From NCBI GenBank assembly GCA_046154545.1, contig JBJXGC010000313.1:1-14705 (forward strand): a stretch of DNA of 14,705 bases, read 5' to 3'. This DNA is from JBJXGC01 sp046154545 (GTDB taxonomy: Bacteria > Chloroflexota > Dehalococcoidia > Tepidiformales > Tepidiformaceae). Under the pieces are notes generated by a model that had not been told where the DNA came from, made no database searches, and was given only the letters and a program-made list of their open reading frames with translations. The translations under genes and the position numbers were made by a program. Positions 5,467 through 12,629 of the stretch are shown piece by piece (within the stretch, counting starts at the first letter, position 1; each line of letters starts with the position of its first letter).

Positions 5467-6060
5467 ATGCGGGAATACGAATTGACGGTGATTTACGACC
5501 TCGCCGTCGCCGAAGCAGGTGGCCCCGAGGCCGCCGTCCAGCAGCTCAACACCATCATCTCCGCCCGCGGCGGCACCGTCCTGAAAGTCGACCACTGGGG
5601 CCGGCGCCGGATGGCCTACCCCATCAACCGGGCGATCGACGGTGACTACATCATCTCCCGGGTCGAACTCGAACCAACAGCGGTGGCCGCCCTCGAAGCG
5701 GGCCTGCAGATCGACGAGCGGGTCTACCGTCACCTCGTCGTCCGGGCCGACGAACTGCCGCCGCCCCCCGTGCCCCGTGAGCCCCGCCGCTCGCCCGACG
5801 CGGTGATGGCGCCGGCCGCGGCCGAAGCTCCTGCGGCCGCAACCCCCACAGCCGAGCCTACCGTGGCCGCAGCTGCCCCAGAAGCGCCGGTGGCCGAGGT
5901 TGCGGTTGCCGCAGCCGCCCCAGAAGCGCCGGTTGCCGAGGCGGCCCCCGCCGCAGCACCGGTGGCCGAAGCTGTCGCGGCCGCTGAAGCAGCCGCACCA
6001 GCCGAACCGCCAGCCACGGTGGTGGCCGGCGACGCCGCACCCACCGCGTCCAGCGACTGA
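5467..6060 (+). CDS. rpsF: 30S ribosomal protein S6 with long Ala/Pro-rich extension
   Basis: The first ~97 residues are a standard S6 domain: MREYELTVIYDL start, GGTVLKVDHWGRRRMAYPI at 35-53, DGDYIISRVELEP at 58-70 and RVYRHLVVR at 85-93. S6 binds S18 in the platform of the small subunit. Residues 98-197 form a low-complexity tail of Ala, Pro, Glu and Val with internal repeats, doubling the usual size of about 95-130 residues. ATG 5467 follows TGGAGACCC, a good Shine-Dalgarno; the frame extending upstream to 5374 would run through the promoter and leader. It is the first gene of the operon, 17 nt before ssb. Confidence 0.96.
   Translation: MREYELTVIYDLAVAEAGGPEAAVQQLNTIISARGGTVLKVDHWGRRRMAYPINRAIDGDYIISRVELEPTAVAALEAGLQIDERVYRHLVVRADELPPPPVPREPRRSPDAVMAPAAAEAPAAATPTAEPTVAAAAPEAPVAEVAVAAAAPEAPVAEAAPAAAPVAEAVAAAEAAAPAEPPATVVAGDAAPTASSD
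5866..5940 (+). repeat. Tandem 42-bp repeat in the rpsF tail
   Basis: Two 33-nt copies (5866-5898 and 5908-5940) differ at two positions and are offset by 42 nt, i.e. 14 codons; each encodes AAAAPEAPVAE. Partial degenerate copies follow. The repeat keeps the reading frame, so copy-number change would lengthen or shorten the S6 tail. Confidence 0.8.
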
Positions 6061-6077
6061 GCGAGGAGGTCCCGGCC

Positions 6078-6593
6078 ATGGCAAGCCTGAACAAAGTCAT
6101 GATTATCGGTAACGCCGGGCGTGACGCCGAGCTGCGCTATCTCGCAAACGGGACCGCCCAGGCGAAGTTCAGCGTGGCCTGCAGCCGCAACTTCCGGGGC
6201 CCCGACGGTGACTGGAAAGAGGAGACGGAGTGGTTCAACGTCATCGTCTGGCGTGAACTCGCTGAACGGATCAGCCAGACCGTCACCAAGGGCAAGCAGG
6301 TCTACGTCGAAGGGCGTCTTTCCACCCGGAGCTGGGACGACGACCAGGGCGTGAAGCATTACATGACCGAAGTCGTCGCCCAGCAGGTCCTCCTCATGGG
6401 CCGCCGCGAACCGGGCGAAGGTGGCGGCGGCGGCGGTGGCTGGAACGACGACGCTGCCGCCCCGGCAGCCGGGGCCGGACGGCCCGCACCCGCGCAGGCG
6501 CGTGGGGGCGGCTTTGGCGGCGGTGCCCGCGGTGGCGGACAGGGCTTCGGTGGCGGCGGCGATGTCGATCCCGATGACCTGCCCTTCGAATAA
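6078..6593 (+). CDS. ssb: Single-stranded DNA-binding protein
   Basis: SSB coats single-stranded DNA in replication, repair and recombination. The 171-residue protein has the N-terminal OB fold (about 1-107): MASLNKVMIIGNAGRDAELRY, then FSVACSR, WFNVIVWRELAE, KGKQVYVEGRLSTRSW and VVAQQVLLMG. A Gly/Pro/Ala-rich linker runs to about 160, followed by the acidic tip DDLPFE at 166-171, which docks partner proteins. The ATG is preceded by GGAGGT. The position between rpsF and rpsR is the classic arrangement. Confidence 0.97.
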   Translation: MASLNKVMIIGNAGRDAELRYLANGTAQAKFSVACSRNFRGPDGDWKEETEWFNVIVWRELAERISQTVTKGKQVYVEGRLSTRSWDDDQGVKHYMTEVVAQQVLLMGRREPGEGGGGGGGWNDDAAAPAAGAGRPAPAQARGGGFGGGARGGGQGFGGGGDVDPDDLPFE

Positions 6594-6609
6594 CGATTCT
6601 CATCCCCCT

Positions 6610-6628
6610 GCCGGCCACCCTGGCCGGC
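6610..6628 (+). other. Perfect 8-bp hairpin between ssb and rpsR
   Basis: GCCGGCCA (6610-6617) pairs with TGGCCGGC (6621-6628) around a CCC loop. No U-tract follows, so it is not an ordinary terminator. It could stabilise the ssb mRNA 3' end, mark a processing site or attenuate read-through into rpsR. Confidence 0.5.
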
Positions 6629-6653
6629 GTTCATCAGTAGAAGGAAGACAACG

Positions 6654-6989
6654 ATGACCTCGGAAGAACGAAACGACCGGCCCGAACGTTCAGAACGCTC
6701 AGAAGGTGGAGACCGGCCTCAGCGGCCGGCCCGCCGGTTCGGGGGCGGCCGCCGCAAAGTCTGCCGGATGTGCGCCGACCACATGCCCGGGATCGACTAC
6801 AAAGACATCGGCCGTCTGCGCGTATACATCAGCGACCGCGGCAAGATCGAGCCGCGCCGCAAGACCGGGACCTGCCTCAAGCATCAGCGGCTGGTCTGCA
6901 CAGCCATCAAGCGCGCCCGCCACCTCGCCCTGCTCCCGTACACCCTGGAGCACATCCGCAAGACGGGCGTCTTCCCCATTCGCGGCTAA
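6654..6989 (+). CDS. rpsR: 30S ribosomal protein S18 (cysteine-containing form)
   Basis: The 111-residue protein carries the S18 core from about residue 36: IDYKDIGRLRVYISDRGKI, RRKTGTCLKHQRL and KRARHLALLPYT. C37 and C40 (CRMC), C74 and C82 suggest the zinc-binding C+ version. An N-terminal, Arg/Glu-rich and probably disordered segment of about 33 residues precedes it. S18 forms a heterodimer with S6 on the 30S platform. GGAAG lies upstream of the ATG at 6654. The next gene starts 4 nt after its stop. The usual follower rplI is absent here. Confidence 0.96.
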   Translation: MTSEERNDRPERSERSEGGDRPQRPARRFGGGRRKVCRMCADHMPGIDYKDIGRLRVYISDRGKIEPRRKTGTCLKHQRLVCTAIKRARHLALLPYTLEHIRKTGVFPIRG

Positions 6990-6993
6990 CCGC

Positions 6994-8007
6994 ATGGCGA
7001 GGCGAGAACGGACGACAGCACTCCCCCGGGCCCGGGCCCGGGCAGCCGATAGCCACTCCCGGCGTACGGGCGTGGCCTCATGGCTCGAACGGCGCCAGCG
7101 GCTGGCCATCGTCGGGGGCGCGCTGGCCCTGCTCGTCGTCATCCTCGGCGTCTTCGCCTACCAGGTCTACGAAGACCGCGTTGGCACGCCAAACAAGGTA
7201 GTGCTGACCGTCGGCAGCGAGAAGTTCAAACTCAACTACTATGCCGACCGGCTCGGCCAGTTCATCCAGGCGAACGCCCAGTCCGGCTCAACCCCCGCCG
7301 TCCTCGAAGAGGACCTCATCAACAAGCTGGAGCGGGAAGCGCTCGTGATCCAGGTGGCCCGGGACCAGGGCATCGCCCTGGGGGACAACGAAGTGACGGA
7401 GTTCATCGCCAGTCAGCTCGGCGTCACCGTTGGCGGTTCGGGTTCGACGTTCGACACGCTCTACCGGAACGCCCTCCGCACCCAGAAGGTGAGTGACGGG
7501 AACTACCGCCGCCTGAAGCTTGCCGAGCTGGCCGATGCCAGGGTCGCCGAGTCGGTCACGGCCACTATTGGAGCGAGTGGCGAGCAGTACGCCATTCAGA
7601 CGGTGGTGCTGACTTCGAAGGAGGCGGCCGACGCGATCCTCGCCAGGGCGAAGGCAGGCGAAGACCTCGGCGACCTGGCCCAGAAGGAGTCGCTCGACCC
7701 GGCTTCGAAGCAGAAGAACGGGCTGAACTCGCCGGAGCCGATTGAGCTGCTGCCGGCCACGATCCGCACGGCCGTCGAAGGAAAACAGCCCGGGGAACTC
7801 CTTGGCCCCGTCCAGGTGGAACAGGCCTGGTGGGTGTTCCGGATCGACCGGAAGGAGCCGGTGGACTATTCGGACACCCAGAAGAGCCAGCTCGCCTCCC
7901 AGCGGCTGGAGGACCTCGTCAAACAGAAACGGTCGCAGCTCGCCAGCACGATCCGCCGGGCCTTGAGCGCCAGCGACATCAAGTGGGCTGAGCAGCACCT
8001 TAACTAA
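6994..8007 (+). CDS. SurA/PpiC-type peptidyl-prolyl isomerase, membrane-anchored
   Basis: The 337-residue protein has a basic N-terminus (1-37), one transmembrane segment (about 38-57, AIVGGALALLVVILGVFAY) and an extracytoplasmic part. Residues ~65-190 resemble the SurA N-terminal chaperone domain (VLTVGSEKFKLNYYADRL, EEDLINKLEREALVIQVARDQGI). Residues ~198-287 match the PpiC/parvulin domain (IQTVVLTSKEAADAILARAKAGEDLGDLA ... LLGPVQVEQAWWVFRIDRKEP). It should act on proteins after export, as a foldase or chaperone. The typical parvulin H/F catalytic pattern is not clear, so isomerase activity is unproven. ATG 6994 lies 4 nt after the rpsR stop with no Shine-Dalgarno, so it is likely coupled. 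Confidence 0.82.
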   Translation: MARRERTTALPRARARAADSHSRRTGVASWLERRQRLAIVGGALALLVVILGVFAYQVYEDRVGTPNKVVLTVGSEKFKLNYYADRLGQFIQANAQSGSTPAVLEEDLINKLEREALVIQVARDQGIALGDNEVTEFIASQLGVTVGGSGSTFDTLYRNALRTQKVSDGNYRRLKLAELADARVAESVTATIGASGEQYAIQTVVLTSKEAADAILARAKAGEDLGDLAQKESLDPASKQKNGLNSPEPIELLPATIRTAVEGKQPGELLGPVQVEQAWWVFRIDRKEPVDYSDTQKSQLASQRLEDLVKQKRSQLASTIRRALSASDIKWAEQHLN

Positions 8008-8009
8008 CC

Positions 8010-9350
8010 GTGAAAGATGAAATCGGCGTTGGCCTGATCGGGCTGGGAGTGGTTGGTGGGGGCGTCGCCCGCGCCCTTATCGAGCGGCGCGAGTACTTCG
8101 CCCGCCAGGTCGGCGCCCATCTCGTCCTCCGCCGGGCGGCCGTCCGAGACGCGACCAAGGCCCGCACCGTCGACTTGCCCGCCGGGGTCATCACGACCGA
8201 CGTCAACGCCGTCCTCAACGACCCCGCCATCGGCATCGTCGTGGAAGTGATCGGCGGCGAAGAGCCGGCCGGGAGCTATATCCGGGCGGCGCTGGCGGCG
8301 GGTAAGCACGTCGTCACGGCGAACAAGGAGCTGATCGCCAAGGCCGGCCCGGAACTCCTGGCGGACGCCCACGGCCGGGGTCTCGACATCATGTTCGAGG
8401 CGAGCGTTGGCGGCGGTATCCCGCTCATCGCGCCGCTTCGCCGCGACCTGCTCGCGAACCGCATCACCTCCATCCGGGCGATCATCAACGGCACGACGAA
8501 CTACATCCTCACCAGCATGGCGCGCGAGGGCGCGGCCGCCGAAGCGCTCCGCAAGGAGGGCATCGAACCAACGGCCAGCGGCGGCTACCCGGCCGCCCTG
8601 GCGGCGGCCCAGCGCCTGGGATACGCGGAATCGGACCCGACGAACGATGTCGAAGGCTACGACGCGGCCTACAAGCTGGCGATCATGGCCAGCCTCGGGT
8701 TCCGGACGCGTGTCCGGCCCTCGCAGGTGCACACGGAGGGGATCACCCAGCTTTCGGCCGACGACTTTCGCAACGCCCAGGAGCTGGGCTACGTGATCAA
8801 GCTGCTCGCCATCGCCGAGCGTTCGGAGGGGGGCATCGTGGCCCGCGTCGCCCCCGTCTTCCTCCCCCAGTCCGCCCCGCTGGCGAAGGTGGATGGTGTG
8901 TACAACGCCGTCCAGGTGGTGGGCGACCTGACCGGGACGGTCCTTTTCCAGGGCCGCGGCGCCGGGGCCGACCCGACGAGCAGCGCCGTCGTCGCGGACC
9001 TGCTCGACCTCGCCCACTCCATCGTCCTCGGGAACCGCGAGCGGAAGTACTGGGGGCCGGAGGGGGATGTCCCGGTGCTCGGGCTGGAGTCGTTGGAATC
9101 GCGCTACTACATCCGGGTCACGGTCACGGACCAGCCCGGGGTGCTCGCCCGCATCGCCCAATCGCTGGGTGACCACAACGTCAGCATCGCGGCGGTCAGC
9201 CAGAAGGAGACGAACGCCGACGAGGGCACGGCGGAACTGGTTATCATGACGCACAACGCCCGGGAGGGCGCGATGCGAGCGGCCCTCACGGAGATCGCCG
9301 CGCTCCCGGTCGTAGCGGGCGTCCGGAGTTTCCTCAGAGTGGAGGCCTAA
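8010..9350 (+). CDS. hom: Homoserine dehydrogenase
   Basis: The enzyme reduces aspartate semialdehyde to homoserine with NAD(P)H, the branch to threonine and methionine. The 446-residue protein has the Rossmann glycine motif GLIGLGVVGGG (8-18), AANKELIAK with K106, ASVGGGIPLI (131-140), NGTTNYIL (160-167) and the substrate-binding ESDPTNDVEGYDAAYK (207-222). A C-terminal ACT domain (about 366-446, TVTDQPGVLARIAQSLG) is the usual threonine feedback site. GTG 8010 lies 2 nt after the previous stop with no visible Shine-Dalgarno, so translation is probably coupled to the foldase gene. Confidence 0.96.
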   Translation: MKDEIGVGLIGLGVVGGGVARALIERREYFARQVGAHLVLRRAAVRDATKARTVDLPAGVITTDVNAVLNDPAIGIVVEVIGGEEPAGSYIRAALAAGKHVVTANKELIAKAGPELLADAHGRGLDIMFEASVGGGIPLIAPLRRDLLANRITSIRAIINGTTNYILTSMAREGAAAEALRKEGIEPTASGGYPAALAAAQRLGYAESDPTNDVEGYDAAYKLAIMASLGFRTRVRPSQVHTEGITQLSADDFRNAQELGYVIKLLAIAERSEGGIVARVAPVFLPQSAPLAKVDGVYNAVQVVGDLTGTVLFQGRGAGADPTSSAVVADLLDLAHSIVLGNRERKYWGPEGDVPVLGLESLESRYYIRVTVTDQPGVLARIAQSLGDHNVSIAAVSQKETNADEGTAELVIMTHNAREGAMRAALTEIAALPVVAGVRSFLRVEA

Positions 9351-9352
9351 CC

Positions 9353-10360
9353 GTGGCGAGTGAAACGCAGGCCCAGGCCCTCGGCGAGATGATCGGCTGG
9401 CTCGAGCAGCAGCTCAGGGAGACCCGGGACGACCAGGCCCGGACCACCGCCCAGGTCGATCAGCTCCGCCGCCAGCTCTACGACGTGACAGAGGCCCAGT
9501 CGAAGAGCGAGCTGGCGATCCGCGACATCGAGCCCCGCTTCCTCCCCTTCCGCGGCCTCCCCGAGAAGTTACGGGGCCTGGACGAGGGCACGGAGCACAT
9601 TCGCCACCAGCTCTCCGCGAGCCGGGCAGAGATCGATAACGCGTTGCGCCTTCTCCGCGCCGAAGCGGAGTATGACCGGACTGAACGGGGCGAGGCCTTC
9701 AAGCGGATCGAAGCGGCCTCCGGACAGCTCGGGTTGATTGCGGCCGATATCGCCCAGGTCCAGGCGCAGACCTCGCAGGTGGGCCAGACGACGGCCGCCC
9801 TGCTCGAACGCCAACGCGAAGTGGAGGCCCGGATCGAACAGTTCGGCCTCCGCCTCGACCGGACGATCGAAGTGAACCGGGACCTCGAAGAGCGGATCAA
9901 GGAGGTGGTGATGGCAGGCCTCGAAGATCGCTTCGACGTCGTCCATGAGCGCCTCCAGGTGGTCGGCGAGATGGTCCGCCGCAATGAGCAGCTGATTGAG
10001 GCCGTGTCGGCCGAGCAGACGCTCCGCGAAGAGGTCCTCGAAGAGATCGCCGTCTGGCGGGCCCAGCACGAACGCATCGACGCCCGGCTCGCGTCCCTCG
10101 AAGAGCTGGGCGACCGTGTCCTGACTGAAGTCGATAAGACGCACGGTGAGATCGCCCTCCTCGAAGGCCGCCACTCCGGCCTTGGTGAACGGGTCTCCGG
10201 TATCCGGCGGGACATCGCGGAGGTCGTGGACCATGTCCGCGACGAGTTCGCGAAGTACAACCAGCTCATGGAGAAGCAGCGCCGCAAGCAGATCCAGGTG
10301 CTCGAACAGGAGCTGCGCGAGATGAAGTTCCACTCCTTCCGGCCGCCGGAGGAGCCGTGA
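9353..10360 (+). CDS. Uncharacterised coiled-coil protein between hom and thrC
   Basis: The 335-residue protein is almost entirely charged alpha-helix with heptad-like Leu/Ile/Val spacing from about residue 10 to 322. A proline break occurs at 61-70 (PRFLPFRGLP), and a short FHSFRPPEEP tail ends it. There is no signal peptide, membrane helix or nucleotide-binding motif, so it is probably cytosolic and elongated, as a homodimer or scaffold. Start GTG 9353 follows GGAGG with a 7-nt spacer and is 2 nt after the hom stop; the stop overlaps the thrC start (GTGA). I do not recognise a family, and a role in threonine metabolism is only implied by position. Confidence 0.78.
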   Translation: MASETQAQALGEMIGWLEQQLRETRDDQARTTAQVDQLRRQLYDVTEAQSKSELAIRDIEPRFLPFRGLPEKLRGLDEGTEHIRHQLSASRAEIDNALRLLRAEAEYDRTERGEAFKRIEAASGQLGLIAADIAQVQAQTSQVGQTTAALLERQREVEARIEQFGLRLDRTIEVNRDLEERIKEVVMAGLEDRFDVVHERLQVVGEMVRRNEQLIEAVSAEQTLREEVLEEIAVWRAQHERIDARLASLEELGDRVLTEVDKTHGEIALLEGRHSGLGERVSGIRRDIAEVVDHVRDEFAKYNQLMEKQRRKQIQVLEQELREMKFHSFRPPEEP

Positions 10361-11421
10361 GTACGGCCCCTGTGCCGCGCGGGGTGCTCCACCGCTGGGG
10401 CGCGATCCTTCCCCTCACCGAGCGCACGCCGCTGCTTTCGCTCGGCGAAGGCGACACGCCACTCGTCCGCTCGGCCCAGCTCGAACGGCTGATCGGCCTC
10501 GACGAACTCTGGTTCAAACTGGAGATGTGCAATCCCACGGGCTCGTTCAAGGACCGCGGGATGGTCGTCGCCGTGGCCAAGGCGGTTGAGGCCGGTGCGA
10601 AGGCGATCATGTGCGCCAGCACCGGGAACACCAGCGCTAGCGCCGCCGCCTACGCCGCGCGCTGCGGCATCCAGAGCTACGTCCTTGTCCCCGGCGGCAA
10701 GGTGGCGGCCGGGAAGCTCGCCCAGGCTATCGCCTTCGGCACCCGCATCATCGAAGTCGAGGGCAACTTCGACGACGCCCTGAACGCCGCCCGCGAGCTG
10801 ACGGCGAAGCACCCGGTGGCCCTGGTCAACTCGGTCAACCCGCACCGCATCGAGGGCCAGAAGACGGCCGCCTTCGAAGTCTGCGAAGCGCTCGGCGATG
10901 CCCCGGACATGCTGGCTGTCCCGGTGGGGAACGCAGGCAACATCACCGCCTACTGGAAGGGCTTCGGCGAGTGCGCCGAGCTCGGGCGGGCGACGCTGCA
11001 CCCGAGGATGTACGGCTTCCAGGCGGCGGGGGCCGCGCCGATTGTGCTCGGCACGCCAGTCGAGCACCCGAGCACGGTGGCGACGGCGATTCGCATCGGC
11101 AACCCCGCCAGCTGGACCGGCGCGACCCAGGCTCGTGACGAAAGCGGCGGCCTCATCGAAGCCGTCAGCGACGACCAGATCCTCGAGGCGTACGCCTTGC
11201 TGGCGGCGAAGGAAGGCATCTTCTGTGAGCCAGCGAGTGCCGCCTCAGTGGCCGGGCTGCTCAAGCTGAGCCGTGAAGGGCGCCTCCGTGGCGGCCGGGC
11301 GGTGGCGGTGATCACGGGGAACGGTCTGAAAGACCCGGACACGGCGGCCGCGCACTACCACGCCGACATCCTCCACGCCGCCGCGACAGCGACGGCGATC
11401 GAGCGTGCCCTCGGCTGGTAA
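10357..11421 (+). CDS. thrC: Threonine synthase
   Basis: This pyridoxal-phosphate enzyme converts O-phosphohomoserine to threonine. The 354-residue length fits the short class of threonine synthases. The PLP lysine is K65 in TGSFKDRGM; the substrate/phosphate loop STGNTSA is at 88-94, and VGNAGN (PLP phosphate loop) and ITGNGLKD are further on. The start GTG shares bases with the upstream stop (GTGA), and GGAGGAGCC precedes it. Hom is two genes upstream, but no homoserine kinase (thrB) lies in this window, so that step is encoded elsewhere. It converges with the toxin-like gene, 10 bp apart, with no visible terminator. Confidence 0.96.
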   Translation: MSTAPVPRGVLHRWGAILPLTERTPLLSLGEGDTPLVRSAQLERLIGLDELWFKLEMCNPTGSFKDRGMVVAVAKAVEAGAKAIMCASTGNTSASAAAYAARCGIQSYVLVPGGKVAAGKLAQAIAFGTRIIEVEGNFDDALNAARELTAKHPVALVNSVNPHRIEGQKTAAFEVCEALGDAPDMLAVPVGNAGNITAYWKGFGECAELGRATLHPRMYGFQAAGAAPIVLGTPVEHPSTVATAIRIGNPASWTGATQARDESGGLIEAVSDDQILEAYALLAAKEGIFCEPASAASVAGLLKLSREGRLRGGRAVAVITGNGLKDPDTAAAHYHADILHAAATATAIERALGW

Positions 11422-11431
11422 GGGTATTGGG

Positions 11432-11932
11432 TCAGAGCACGGGCCGAGCCAGGTCGCCTGCTTCCGCTAACTCCTGCGTTATCAGGAGATTCGGCGCGAT
11501 CGAACGATGCGTCGCAACCCGGTTGATCTGCACGCCAGCGGTGATTGGCTGGACTTGAGTCGGCCTCAGCCGAAAGATCCGTGGCTCGCCGGTCAGGCTG
11601 GCGGCGATGGCCGCGAGGTGGACCATCAGTAGCCCGGTCGCGCGCATCGCGTCGTGGCCGACGCCGTCCGTCACGACCAGCCCGAGACGCTTCCTTGAGA
11701 ACACCACCATCTCCCTGGCTGAACTCAAGATCCGGACATCGTTCGTGATAAACCCATCGATATTGCCGCGCTGGTGCAGCGCGAGCATTACCTGCCAGTC
11801 CTCGTACCCAGCAGTTAGGAGCGGATTCACGTCGCGAAGAGGCGTCAGGTTTACCGCTGGTGGCCATGGCAAGAGGGCAGCTTGCAGCGGAAAGTTCTGG
11901 TCGAGGACGAGGCGCCGTGGCTCAGGCGGCAC
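11432..11932 (-). CDS. PIN-like toxin of a putative toxin-antitoxin pair
   Basis: The 166-residue product has a PIN-like/DUF5615-type N-terminus: LVLDQNFP with D11, then ED at 44-45 in AGYEDWQVM, and TNDVRIL with D65. DUF5615-like proteins are considered VapC-related putative RNases. The C-terminal ~60 residues go beyond that core and are not recognised. Start GTG 11932 overlaps the last 11 nt of the upstream DUF433 gene, the tight arrangement common in toxin-antitoxin operons; no Shine-Dalgarno is obvious, so translation is probably coupled. Base composition of this gene looks less GC-rich than its neighbours, suggesting transfer. I infer toxin function; nuclease activity is not shown. Confidence 0.6.
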   Translation of the reverse strand: MPPEPRRLVLDQNFPLQAALLPWPPAVNLTPLRDVNPLLTAGYEDWQVMLALHQRGNIDGFITNDVRILSSAREMVVFSRKRLGLVVTDGVGHDAMRATGLLMVHLAAIAASLTGEPRIFRLRPTQVQPITAGVQINRVATHRSIAPNLLITQELAEAGDLARPVL

Positions 11933-12557
11933 GGTGTTGGAATGATTGTTCGAGTGCGATCGCTTCAGCGAGGGCTGCCCGGCCAGCATCGGGGTACAAC
12001 TCAACAAGAGCGTCGAGCGCGTATCCGGCGGCGTGGAGCGCAAAGATAGCCTGAGACTGAATGCGGGTGCCTTCGATATGCGGCTCACCGTGAAGCTTCC
12101 CTGGTACGATCCTGAGGTGAGGCCGGGGCGAAAGAAGGTCGGGGGCACCGCCGAACGGGGCCACGAGCACCAGGATGTCCGCCCTCGCGAGTTGCCCGTC
12201 CAGCCCCTTCGCCACTTCGTCGTCCCCTTCGCCGAAGAAGAGCTGGCCACTGCCGGATACGAGGATGTGGCGCAGGTCGTGTACGGTCCTCCCCTCACCG
12301 GACATCAGCGCCAGCGCCGCCCGGATGCGCCGAACTGGCACATCTGATCCGCCATCGGGACGATGACGCAGCCATTCGACGGCTCGCAGCGCGAGCAGAT
12401 CCGCCCACGACCAGAGCCTCGGCTGATTCGTAGAAATGGACGGCGCGACCAGGCCGGTGCGCGCCCAGTAATGGAGCGTCGATTTAGGGACGCCAGCCAG
12501 CGCCGCAGCCCGCTGCCCATCGTAAACGCCCCGCATCGGGTCGAGACGGTCGCTCAT
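11922..12557 (-). CDS. MerR-type HTH/DUF433 protein, putative antitoxin
   Basis: The 211-residue protein joins two parts. Residues ~10-85 look like a MerR-like winged helix (GQRAAALAGVPKSTLHYWARTGLV ... RLWSWADLLALRAVEWL). Residues ~147-205 are DUF433 (RIVPGKLHGEPHIEGTRIQSQAI ... LVELYPDAGRAALAEAI). DUF433 proteins typically sit beside DUF5615/PIN-like genes as putative antitoxins. The start ATG 12557 has the strong GGGGGAGG 4 nt upstream. The gene precedes and overlaps the PIN-like gene, and an imperfect palindrome overlies its predicted promoter, so autoregulation through the HTH is likely. Confidence 0.75.
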   Translation of the reverse strand: MSDRLDPMRGVYDGQRAAALAGVPKSTLHYWARTGLVAPSISTNQPRLWSWADLLALRAVEWLRHRPDGGSDVPVRRIRAALALMSGEGRTVHDLRHILVSGSGQLFFGEGDDEVAKGLDGQLARADILVLVAPFGGAPDLLSPRPHLRIVPGKLHGEPHIEGTRIQSQAIFALHAAGYALDALVELYPDAGRAALAEAIALEQSFQHRAA

Positions 12558-12576
12558 CGTTCCTCCCCCGCTGGAG

Positions 12577-12603
12577 CGTATACGTCTCCAACTTCGAATT
12601 CAA
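12577..12603 (-). promoter_or_regulatory. Predicted promoter and operator of the toxin-antitoxin pair
   Basis: On the minus strand TTGAAT (12598-12603) and TATACG (12577-12582) form a -35/-10 pair with 15 nt between (16 nt if TTTGAA is used). The -10 lies in the perfect 8-bp palindrome CGTATACG (12577-12584), flanked by GGAG and CTCC arms (one-base offset). GAATTC/TTCGAA palindromes overlap the -35. Binding here would block transcription. Confidence 0.45.
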
Positions 12604-12629
12604 ACACGGATCGCAGCCGGAGCGCCGCG

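Noticed and set aside
8004..9254. Long minus-strand open frame of 416 codons opposite hom
   Set aside because: It is antisense to a clearly recognised homoserine dehydrogenase and rich in Arg, Gly and Asp with no family motif. Long antisense frames are expected in DNA this GC-rich.
9478..11067. Minus-strand open frame of 529 codons opposite the coiled-coil gene and thrC
   Set aside because: It crosses two real plus-strand genes, and its Ser/Arg-rich translation shows no domain. It is a shadow frame.
11422..11431. Possible terminator between thrC and the toxin-like gene
   Set aside because: Only 10 bp separate the two stops, and no hairpin with a U-tract is visible there or in the adjoining coding ends.
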